From contig LNEX01000144.1 of NCBI GenBank assembly GCA_001464165.1, forward strand, positions 1-7,384: a DNA stretch of 7,384 nucleotides, written 5' to 3'. Shown in pieces: positions 1 through 7,384 of the stretch. Numbering within the stretch: the stretch's first letter is position 1; each line of letters opens with the position of its first letter. The notes under the pieces are model-generated. The model did no database searches. It was not told the origin of the DNA and saw nothing but the letters and a program-made list of their open reading frames with translations. Source of the DNA: a bacterium Ga0077546 (GTDB lineage Bacteria > Cyanobacteriota > Vampirovibrionia > Obscuribacterales > Obscuribacteraceae). The position numbers and the translations under genes are program-made.

Positions 1-550
1 CTTTCTCAATGGCAGTGTACAAAGGCAAAATCATGTAGGGCAAATAGTTGTAGACCATCCCAAGCCAAACAGCAAAGGGCGTATAAAGCAGCGGTGGCAT
101 CTGCCAGCCCCCAGCCGCAAACATATGGGCCAAAATTCCCGTCGGTCGCAAAATCGTTATCCAGGAATAAATGCGCAAGAGAGAAGACGTCCAAAGTGGC
201 AAAACAATAAGCAAAAGCAATATATTGCGAAAAGTAGGCTTGCTAAATAACGCTAGCCAAAGGGCAAAGACATAACCAACCACCAAGGTCGATACAGTTG
301 TCACCGTAGATAAGGCAATTGAGCGCCCAAGAGATGAGAGATAGGGCCCATTAACAAAGCGCAGATAATTGTCAATGCTGAAACCAAAGGTAACGCGACC
401 AAGGTCATCGCGCCCGCCAAAGCTATAGACCAACAAGATTACAAGAGGTATCAACACAAACATACTGAGCCAGAGGCAGGCGGGCGCCAAAAGCCAGACC
501 CTGGCATCTAGGCCAAAAGAGACTCTTTTTGAAGTGTTAGACGAGTTCAC
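1..550 (-). CDS. ABC transporter permease, PotB/spermidine-putrescine type (5' part, cut by window edge)
   Basis: The first 183 codons translate without a stop from the GTG at 550 down to base 1. The protein is strongly hydrophobic, with likely membrane segments near residues 19-42, 78-101, 108-129 and 156-178. The stretch around 116-134 (LPLWTSSLLRIYSWITILR) and the one around 167-183 (YNYLPYMILPLYTAIEK) match the pattern of PotB-type inner-membrane permeases, which form the channel of polyamine or related ABC importers. The window ends just before the EAA loop, where the ATPase docks, is expected. GTG is chosen because an in-frame TAG lies shortly upstream, no other usual start codon falls between, and a purine-rich GAGAGAAG sits five bases ahead. 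The gene diverges from fmt, so no transporter partner lies upstream; ATPase and binding-protein genes may follow to the left. Substrate is inferred from family resemblance only and could be another small cation or organic solute. Confidence 0.85.
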   Translation of the reverse strand, partial: MNSSNTSKRVSFGLDARVWLLAPACLWLSMFVLIPLVILLVYSFGGRDDLGRVTFGFSIDNYLRFVNGPYLSSLGRSIALSTVTTVSTLVVGYVFALWLALFSKPTFRNILLLLIVLPLWTSSLLRIYSWITILRPTGILAHMFAAGGWQMPPLLYTPFAVWLGMVYNYLPYMILPLYTAIEK

Positions 551-611
551 TTTTGCTTCTCTCGGCGGCGAGATACACTATACAGTCTGTTCACCACTGA
601 TTTTAAACTAT
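551..611. promoter_or_regulatory. Divergent control region between permease gene and fmt
   Basis: These 61 bases separate two divergently read starts and must hold the 5' signals of both unless transcripts overlap. On the minus strand TATAGT (582-577) is a good -10 match lying 26 bases ahead of the permease GTG, with no clear -35. On the plus strand TTGCTT (553-558) with TACACT (574-579) or TATACA (579-584) are weak candidates. No clear Shine-Dalgarno sequence precedes the fmt ATG. Assigned by eye only. Confidence 0.3.
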
Positions 612-1583
612 ATGCTCAAAGTCATTTATCTCGGTACTCCTCAATTCGCCGTCCCTACACTTGCTAGCTTGATTGAAAATCAAGAGAAGCTTGGTCTCAA
701 GGTTGTCGCCGCTGTTTGTCAGCCAGACAGGCCTAAGGGCCGTGGCGGAAAAGTAGAGATGCCGCCAGTCAAGGTCTTGGCCGAGGCTCATGGAATACCA
801 GTATTTCAACCTCAGGCTCTAGCCCGCTCCCCTGAAACTGTCGAAGCTATGAAAGCCCTACAGCCAGATTTGCTGGTAATGGTAGCCTTTGGTCAGATTC
901 TCAAAAAGAATGTCTTAGAGATGGCGCCTTTAGGTGTGATCAACGTGCACGGGTCGCTCTTGCCCGAGCTTCGTGGTGCAGCACCTATCAACTGGTCAGT
1001 GATTAATGGCGATACTGTTACTGGTGTCACCACAATGTATACAGAAGCCGGAGTAGATACCGGCCCGATGTTACTCAAAGCTGAGATTGCTATTGGCCCA
1101 GATATGTCCGCCCCAGAGCTAGCCACTGAAATGTCGCATGTCGGTGCTGATCTATTAATCAAAACCGTTGAAGCGCTGATCAACAAGACCCTGGTTCCCG
1201 AAAGACAAGACGATAGCAAAACAACCTTGGCACCAATGCTATCAAGGGCTATTTCCAAAATTGACTTTAACAAGCCAGCTCAAGAAATTCACAACCTTGT
1301 GCGCGGCCTAACGCCGTGGCCAGCTACCATAGCTAATTTTAGAGATGCCGAGCTGAAAATTGTCAAAACAAAAATGCTCGATGATGCGAGTGCACGCTAC
1401 CAATCGTCAGCAGCCAGCGGCAAGCCCGGCGAAATTATCAAAGCTGAGGGCAAAGTATTTGTTCTCTGTGGCGACAAAAAATTATTAGAGTTGCTCGAAG
1501 TGCAACCGGCAAACCGGGCCAAACTGGCCGCGGCAGCTTGGGTAAATGGCGTTAGATTGGAAACAGGTGAGTGTCTTACATGA
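612..1583 (+). CDS. fmt: Methionyl-tRNA formyltransferase
   Basis: This 323-residue cytosolic enzyme transfers a formyl group from 10-formyl-THF to Met-tRNAfMet for translation initiation. Its length is close to the roughly 315 residues of E. coli Fmt. The N-terminal Rossmann-like domain opens with YLGTPQFAVPTL (residues 6-17). A KGRGGKVEMPPVK loop (42-54) matches the tRNA-contacting loop. The catalytic Asn-Val-His (N111, H113), the SLLPELRGAAPINW signature (115-128) and the catalytic Asp in GVDTGPM (D149) are all present. The C-terminal tRNA-binding domain includes the LVRGLTPWPA signature. The ATG at 612 is preferred to an in-frame GTG at 534, because homology starts at MLKVIYLGTPQF and the longer form would run into the divergent permease gene. 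The stop overlaps the rsmB start by four bases, indicating coupled translation. The usual partner def is not adjacent here. Confidence 0.96.
   Translation: MLKVIYLGTPQFAVPTLASLIENQEKLGLKVVAAVCQPDRPKGRGGKVEMPPVKVLAEAHGIPVFQPQALARSPETVEAMKALQPDLLVMVAFGQILKKNVLEMAPLGVINVHGSLLPELRGAAPINWSVINGDTVTGVTTMYTEAGVDTGPMLLKAEIAIGPDMSAPELATEMSHVGADLLIKTVEALINKTLVPERQDDSKTTLAPMLSRAISKIDFNKPAQEIHNLVRGLTPWPATIANFRDAELKIVKTKMLDDASARYQSSAASGKPGEIIKAEGKVFVLCGDKKLLELLEVQPANRAKLAAAAWVNGVRLETGECLT
1565..1571 (+). promoter_or_regulatory. Ribosome binding site that decides the rsmB start
   Basis: AGGTGAG lies inside the end of fmt, eight bases before the ATG at 1580. It is a strong anti-16S match. It includes the GTG at 1571 that would give a form three residues longer, so the ATG at 1580 is the better start. 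Confidence 0.75.
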
Positions 1584-3082
1584 GCGAAAATAGCGAGCCA
1601 AAGCCTGCGCTAAAGAAGAATGATTCACACCTACGCAAACGCGGAGTGTCATCACGCAAAATCGCCGTAGAAGTTTTGATAAAGGTACAAGAAAAAGGTG
1701 CCTACACAAACATTGCTCTGGCCAATGCCCTTGATGGCAGCAAATGGGATTTATCTGAAAGAGACCGGGCCTTTATCACAGCCCTAGTGCAAGGCGTGCT
1801 ACGCAACAAAAACACTCTAGACAAAGCTATCGGTGCCGTTGCTAGCAAACCTATCGATAAAATTCAGCCGCCACTGCTCAATCTCTTGCGCATTGCTTTC
1901 TTTCAAATCGAATCAATGCCAGACATTCCCCAAAGCGCTGTGGTCGATACCGCTGTTGAACTAGCGCGGGTGATTGGTCACGTTGGCCTCTCTAAGTTTG
2001 TCAACGGCATTCTGCGTACTCATATTCGCAATATTGAAAAAGGCAGACTTACCGCCGAACCTGTAGATATGAGCAAGCTAGAAGGTGCAGAGCTTGCAGC
2101 GGCTCTAGCTGACCGCCACTCAATGCCACTGTGGTTAGTATCGCGTTGGTTGAAGCGCTTTGGCGCAGAAGAGACAGAAAAGCTACTCAAAGCATCTGAT
2201 GTTCCCGCCAAACTAACAGTGCGAGTCAACGACATCGCCATGGAAACCGACGGCTACCAGCGCCTACTGCTCGACAAAGGTGTTGTCGCCGAGCGCTCTA
2301 TGCTCGTTCCGACTTGTTTAGTTATCACCGAGAGAAAGAGCCTCAAGGGTCCCATCGAGAAACTGCCTGGCTACGACGACGGTATCTTCTCGGTACAAGA
2401 TGAAGCCGCTGCTTTTGTTGGTCAAGTAATGGCACCTCAAACAAGCGATGTGGTCATTGACCTCTGTGCTGCTCCTGGTGGCAAGACAGTCAACATCGGC
2501 GAATTGATGAACAACAAAGGTCGCATCATTGCCATAGACAAGCATGAAAAGCGGCTGAACATGGTCAAAGAGAATCGCTTACGACTAGGTCTAACCAACA
2601 TCGAAACTTACGTTGCTGACGGCACCACTTACGAAAACCCACCTGTCGACAAAGTCTTAGTTGATGCACCCTGCTCAGGTACCGGCGTAATCAACAAGCG
2701 CTCAGACATCAGACTAAAGCTAAAAGAAGAAGATATTGCCGAAGTCAATGTCATTCAAAAGGCGCTGCTCACTAACGCTGCAAAACTAGTCAAACCAGGT
2801 GGTGCTTTGATTTACTCTACATGTTCAATTGAGCAAGAAGAGAACGAAGACATGATTGAGTGGTTTCTCAATGAAGACTGCGGTGCTGATTTTGATCGCG
2901 ATGACATCAGCGCTTGCTTCATCAATGATTCGCTCAAGCAACTTGGACTAGAAAAAGAAGCGGCTCAAGGTTATGCACTATTCTTGCCATCGCGTCATGA
3001 CTTTTCAGGATTCTTTGTGGCTAGGTTGAAGCGGAAGCCCGCCCCCGTTCAGGAAGATCAAGATGGCGCAGTATCCGTTTGA
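1580..3082 (+). CDS. rsmB: 16S rRNA (cytosine-967-C5)-methyltransferase
   Basis: This 500-residue protein is predicted to methylate C967 of 16S rRNA with S-adenosylmethionine in the cytosol. An NusB-like helical RNA-binding domain occupies about residues 20-150 (SSRKIAVEVLIKVQEKGAY near the start, and VVDTAVELARV). The Rossmann methyltransferase domain follows: FSVQDEAA, the SAM-binding CAAPGGKT (296-303), the acidic strand end AIDKHEKR (D320), DAPCSGTG with Cys365, and STCSIEQEENE with Cys415. The last two are the paired motif IV and VI cysteines of RNA m5C methyltransferases, Cys415 being the expected nucleophile in this family. It is longer than E. coli RsmB (about 429 residues), with a charged N-terminal extension of about 20 residues and an acidic C-terminal tail. 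ATGA overlap with fmt supports one operon, a common fmt-rsmB arrangement. A related family member such as RsmF is less likely because of the NusB-like domain. Confidence 0.93.
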   Translation: MSENSEPKPALKKNDSHLRKRGVSSRKIAVEVLIKVQEKGAYTNIALANALDGSKWDLSERDRAFITALVQGVLRNKNTLDKAIGAVASKPIDKIQPPLLNLLRIAFFQIESMPDIPQSAVVDTAVELARVIGHVGLSKFVNGILRTHIRNIEKGRLTAEPVDMSKLEGAELAAALADRHSMPLWLVSRWLKRFGAEETEKLLKASDVPAKLTVRVNDIAMETDGYQRLLLDKGVVAERSMLVPTCLVITERKSLKGPIEKLPGYDDGIFSVQDEAAAFVGQVMAPQTSDVVIDLCAAPGGKTVNIGELMNNKGRIIAIDKHEKRLNMVKENRLRLGLTNIETYVADGTTYENPPVDKVLVDAPCSGTGVINKRSDIRLKLKEEDIAEVNVIQKALLTNAAKLVKPGGALIYSTCSIEQEENEDMIEWFLNEDCGADFDRDDISACFINDSLKQLGLEKEAAQGYALFLPSRHDFSGFFVARLKRKPAPVQEDQDGAVSV

Positions 3083-3110
3083 TCAAAAATTTAGAGATGT
3101 CGTAGACCCC

Positions 3111-4079
3111 TCACATCGTCTCACTCTCTTTCGGTTCGCGCACTCTAAAGGTTTTGATCATCTGCTCAACATCCGGATAGAGACTTGCTTCCTTATCTTT
3201 GAACAATGTGCTAATAACAAAAACTAATTGATTATCAACGACAAAATGCCACTGCCTCCAGCGAACTTTCTCCACGCCATTTGGTGGCAGGGCAGCTTCA
3301 AATAAATAGGCATCATACGGTCCAATCTTAGCTGGCTTCAAATCATTGGCAGTAGCATCGGGCTTGACCCGCTTGTATTCATCAAGTGCAGCGTCACGGG
3401 GCGCAGTTTTAAGCAGCTCCTTCAACTTCTCTGGCGTATCAGCAGACAGCTTGCCACCGACGTGAAAATCCATACCCATTGGTGCTGTGGGCGGCACAAA
3501 CATAGTCCAAGAACTATGTTCGACTTTCTTCCAGCCTTTTGCCGCAGTCATTTCAAATTGCGGTTTCACATCTGCAGCGACGAAAGAAAAGATAGCGATT
3601 CCATCTGCAGTCTTTTTGTCAGGGTTGTCCGCACCCATTACCTGGCTCTCTTCACGATAAGCCCATTTAGTGTTTGTCTGCATGGCAATGACATCGAGCA
3701 ATTCTCTTAACGTGCATTTATATGAGTGTGGAAAAGCTGGCATCAATTCGCGCTCACTTATGCCCTCGACATCTGAGCTCAGACCGACGCAGGTATCAGT
3801 GTCTAATTTGCTCCTGACGAAAAACATATTGCTGAATTGCCCGAAATTGTCGACAAGACCGCTGTTTATGCGGGTATTGAGTAGTTTCTCAAGAGCGGCA
3901 GCGTCTAAAATCTTGAGCTTGATTTCATACGACTTCTTTGGCTTTGCAGCTGCACTTTTAACCGAGCTGATTGGCGCAGCATCTCTCGGCTGCTCCTTGG
4001 CGCTAGCAAGGTTCGGCCAGAAATTAAGCATCAGCGATACGACTAATAGTGAACGGAATCCCCGGTGACTCAATTCCAT
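3111..4079 (-). CDS. Secreted protein of unknown function, possible PsbP/DcrB-like C-terminal domain
   Basis: This is a 322-residue protein I do not recognise as a named family. It begins with a Sec signal peptide: a basic start, a hydrophobic core near residues 11-24, and an ASA cleavage site at 25-27. A low-complexity Ala/Lys/Pro linker follows (about 28-50). The N-terminal region to about residue 145 contains the only two cysteines (C97, C122), which could form a disulfide outside the cytoplasm. The segment LRELLDVIAMQTNTKWAYRE (124-143) resembles the helix-strand pattern of STN-type domains. The C-terminal half (about 178-313) starts with GWKKVEHSSWTMFVPP, contains a WRQWHFVVDNQLVFVIS strand pair, and ends with a helix plus IKTFRV. 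This pattern recalls the Mog1/PsbP/DcrB fold, but only as inference. The start is supported by GGGAGA (4094-4089) nine bases upstream. It converges on rsmB with a 28-base gap and diverges from the Fur-family gene. Confidence 0.8.
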   Translation of the reverse strand: MELSHRGFRSLLVVSLMLNFWPNLASAKEQPRDAAPISSVKSAAAKPKKSYEIKLKILDAAALEKLLNTRINSGLVDNFGQFSNMFFVRSKLDTDTCVGLSSDVEGISERELMPAFPHSYKCTLRELLDVIAMQTNTKWAYREESQVMGADNPDKKTADGIAIFSFVAADVKPQFEMTAAKGWKKVEHSSWTMFVPPTAPMGMDFHVGGKLSADTPEKLKELLKTAPRDAALDEYKRVKPDATANDLKPAKIGPYDAYLFEAALPPNGVEKVRWRQWHFVVDNQLVFVISTLFKDKEASLYPDVEQMIKTFRVREPKESETM

Positions 4080-4112
4080 TTATATCAATCTCCCGATTTG
4101 CAAAGCCTTGAA

Positions 4113-4118
4113 ATTATA
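4113..4118 (-). promoter_or_regulatory. -10 box of the secreted-protein gene
   Basis: Read on the minus strand this is a perfect TATAAT, 33 bases ahead of the ATG at 4079. It leaves a short leader that carries the GGGAGA ribosome site. No good -35 sequence is seen at 15-18 bases, where the DNA is pyrimidine-rich, so an activator or an atypical promoter is possible. Confidence 0.5.
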
Positions 4119-4214
4119 GATGCTTGAAAAATTAAGGGAGAGGCGATACCCGACGAAGCTGCCGAGGCCTGGCATTTATCACTTCTCAGTTAGTAGGCAG
4201 CGCCATAGAATTGA

Positions 4215-4220
4215 TAAAAT
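4215..4220 (+). promoter_or_regulatory. Candidate -10 box for the Fur-family gene
   Basis: TAAAAT matches five of six consensus -10 bases. Transcription would start near 4227, placing the 4243-4257 dyad in the leader, where a bound repressor could block elongation or initiation. The upstream -35 is poor. A competing choice is TTGACG (4227-4232) with TAGTCT (4250-4255) at 17 bases, which would give a nearly leaderless message. Confidence 0.3.
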
Positions 4221-4242
4221 AGTGACTTGACGAACAGCGAGA

Positions 4243-4257
4243 TTAGATCTAGTCTAA
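4243..4257 (+). promoter_or_regulatory. PerR-box-like dyad, candidate operator of the regulator-katG unit
   Basis: TTAGATCTAGTCTAA has perfect five-base outer arms (TTAGA/TCTAA) around a five-base centre. Set against the Bacillus PerR box TTATAATNATTATAA, a 7-1-7 layout, it agrees at 10 of 14 defined positions. It ends seven bases before the regulator ATG. Autoregulation is typical of Fur-family genes, so this is the best operator candidate in the window. A dyad of this size can arise by chance. Confidence 0.4.
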
Positions 4258-4264
4258 AGATATT

Positions 4265-4693
4265 ATGATTCCAAACGATCATTCAGTCGAATCAGTCCTC
4301 GTCTCCCATGGCGTTAAACCAACGCCACAGCGTATGGTTATTGCTGAGTATCTATTAAATACGCTCGATCATCCAACCGCTGAGGAAGTTTTGGCAGCTG
4401 TGTCTGGCAAGCTCCCGGTGGCACTATCTAGAGCTACAGTCTACAACACCCTCAACTCGCTCAAAGATGCAGGGGTCGTGCGTGAAGTCTTGGCCGAGCC
4501 TGGCAAAGTGCGCTACGACGCTAATCTTTTGAGTCATCATCACTTTATTGATATAAAAACCGGTCAAATTGTCGATGTACCGGTCGAAAAAGTTGAGCAG
4601 CTAGGAAAACTCCTTGACAAAAAATTTAAAGTTCACGGTGTGCAAGTCACCTTCTTTGGTGACCTTCAACAAGAAGAGTCGGAACAAACCTGA
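4265..4693 (+). CDS. Fur/PerR/Irr-family metal-dependent regulator lacking cysteines
   Basis: This 142-residue DNA-binding protein belongs to the Fur superfamily. The winged-helix domain includes VKPTPQRMVIAEYL (17-30), HPTAEEV (36-42) and the recognition helix SRATVYNTLNSL (55-66). The dimer domain follows from about residue 84. The expected PerR-type regulatory metal ligands are present: H36, D85, H91, H93 and D104. All four structural-zinc cysteines usual in PerR and many Fur proteins are absent; the protein has no cysteine at all. The HHH run at 91-93, followed by a VDVP sequence, resembles the histidine motif of rhizobial Irr, a haem-responsive relative. An in-frame TAG lies five codons upstream, so the ATG at 4265 is the first usual start; its ribosome site is weak. 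It precedes katG by 104 bases with no visible terminator. It probably senses peroxide, iron or haem and controls katG. PerR-like function is favoured by context but unproven. Confidence 0.9.
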   Translation: MIPNDHSVESVLVSHGVKPTPQRMVIAEYLLNTLDHPTAEEVLAAVSGKLPVALSRATVYNTLNSLKDAGVVREVLAEPGKVRYDANLLSHHHFIDIKTGQIVDVPVEKVEQLGKLLDKKFKVHGVQVTFFGDLQQEESEQT

Positions 4694-7062
<2,369 letters not shown>

Positions 7063-7092
7063 CAACGAAAACTCTTCACAGAATTGCCGCTA

Positions 7093-7120
7093 TTGACGGA
7101 GAGATAAAGACTATTAACAT
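7093..7120 (+). promoter_or_regulatory. Possible promoter downstream of katG
   Basis: TTGACG matches five of six -35 bases and TAACAT four of six -10 bases, with a 16-base spacer. It points toward the right edge and could serve a gene or small RNA beginning there. Only the sequence match supports it. Confidence 0.25.
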
Positions 7121-7260
7121 TCAAGCCAGGGCAGCAGCAACAAGAGCAACAACCAATGCGGACTCTTGAGATGGAGCCAAATGATTCATAGATAAACGAG
7201 AAAGCACGAACTAGGCAGCGCACTTTCGAGCGAGCAAGTGAAACTGGTAACAACTTCACG

Positions 7261-7338
7261 ATAGCATTGGCTATTCATAACAAGCAAACACGTACTCCTA
7301 CGCTTTCTCAGGCAGGAGAGGAATGGTAGCATTGCTAC
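7261..7338 (+). repeat. Two related mini-hairpins
   Basis: ATAGC-ATTG-GCTAT (7261-7274) and GTAGC-ATT-GCTAC (7326-7338) are perfect five-base-pair hairpins. They share the core TAGCATTG(G)CTA and begin 65 bases apart. Neither is followed by a T-run, so they are not ordinary terminators. Confidence 0.35.
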
Positions 7339-7384
7339 ACACCCTTGCAGCGCGAAACTCCACGCCTCAAGAGTTCTCAATGAG
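7323..7384 (+). CDS. Possible start of a gene leaving the window
   Basis: An ATG at 7323 is preceded by AGGAGAGG (7314-7321), and the frame stays open for 20 codons to the right edge (MVALLHTLAARNSTPQEFSM). The purine-rich site is very close to the ATG, leaving a spacer of four bases after AGGAG, and the peptide is too short to recognise. It could be a chance open stretch. Confidence 0.25.
   Translation, partial: MVALLHTLAARNSTPQEFSM

Larger units (their letters stand above)
7063..7384. other. Region downstream of katG without a confirmed gene
   Basis: No coding frame of convincing composition crosses these 322 bases, and no rho-independent terminator follows the katG stop. A possible plus-strand promoter is TTGACG (7093-7098) with TAACAT (7115-7120) at 16 bases. 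Two related mini-hairpins and a possible gene start lie further right. The minus-strand open frames here are rich in Cys and Ser and look like antisense shadows. Confidence 0.5.

Noticed and set aside
6..194. Separate small minus-strand open frame in the permease region
   Set aside because: It is a shifted frame. The correct frame reads PotB-like sequence without interruption from 550 to 1.
534..611. In-frame GTG start giving Fmt 26 more residues
   Set aside because: Fmt homology begins at the ATG at 612, and the extra segment overlaps the first codons and upstream signals of the divergent permease gene.
1571..1579. GTG start for RsmB three codons upstream
   Set aside because: This GTG overlaps the AGGTGAG ribosome site, which is well spaced for the ATG at 1580.
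3083..3110. Bidirectional terminator between the convergent genes
   Set aside because: Only a TTTGATCAAA palindrome at the rsmB stop is present, too short and AT-rich to act as a stable terminator stem.
4646..4663. GTCACC/GGTGAC hairpin as a terminator of the regulator gene
   Set aside because: It lies inside the coding sequence and is not followed by a T-run; it probably reflects codon content.
7162..7374. Nine-base inverted repeat ACTCTTGAG / CTCAAGAGT as mobile-element ends
   Set aside because: No transposase, target duplication or longer arm is present; nine bases over 200 is weak and can be chance.

Overview
The window reads as chromosomal DNA from a diderm (Gram-negative-type) bacterium of roughly balanced base composition. 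Two proteins carry Sec signal peptides, and one of them is an exported catalase-peroxidase, which makes most sense with a periplasm. The taxon cannot be fixed from sequence alone. A lineage near the non-photosynthetic Cyanobacteriota (Vampirovibrionia/Obscuribacterales) is a low-confidence guess. There are no rRNA or tRNA genes, CRISPR arrays, transposases or phage genes.

Layout. Positions 1-550 (minus) hold the 5' part of a PotB-like ABC permease that starts with GTG and runs off the left edge. A 61-base divergent control region (551-611) separates it from a translation pair on the plus strand: fmt (612-1583) and rsmB (1580-3082), which overlap by four bases. rsmB converges on a minus-strand gene for a secreted protein of unknown function (3111-4079). 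That gene shares a 185-base divergent region (4080-4264) with a plus-strand oxidative-stress pair: a cysteine-free Fur/PerR/Irr-family regulator (4265-4693) and, 104 bases downstream, a catalase-peroxidase KatG with a signal peptide (4798-7062). The last 322 bases hold no convincing complete gene. They contain a possible promoter, two related mini-hairpins and perhaps the start of a gene that leaves the window.

How the genes work together. fmt and rsmB are housekeeping: initiator tRNA formylation and 16S rRNA m5C methylation. The regulator and KatG form a likely peroxide-response unit. No terminator is visible between them, and an imperfect PerR-box-like dyad lies just before the regulator start, so one operator may govern both.

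The most notable observations are in this pair. KatG keeps every catalytic side chain I could place but lacks two segments that are normally highly conserved. One is 14 residues between the distal His and its Asn partner; the other is about 15 residues in the C-terminal domain. The regulator has lost all four structural-zinc cysteines, keeps the PerR-type regulatory metal ligands, and carries an Irr-like His triplet. Family comparisons are from memory and need alignment.
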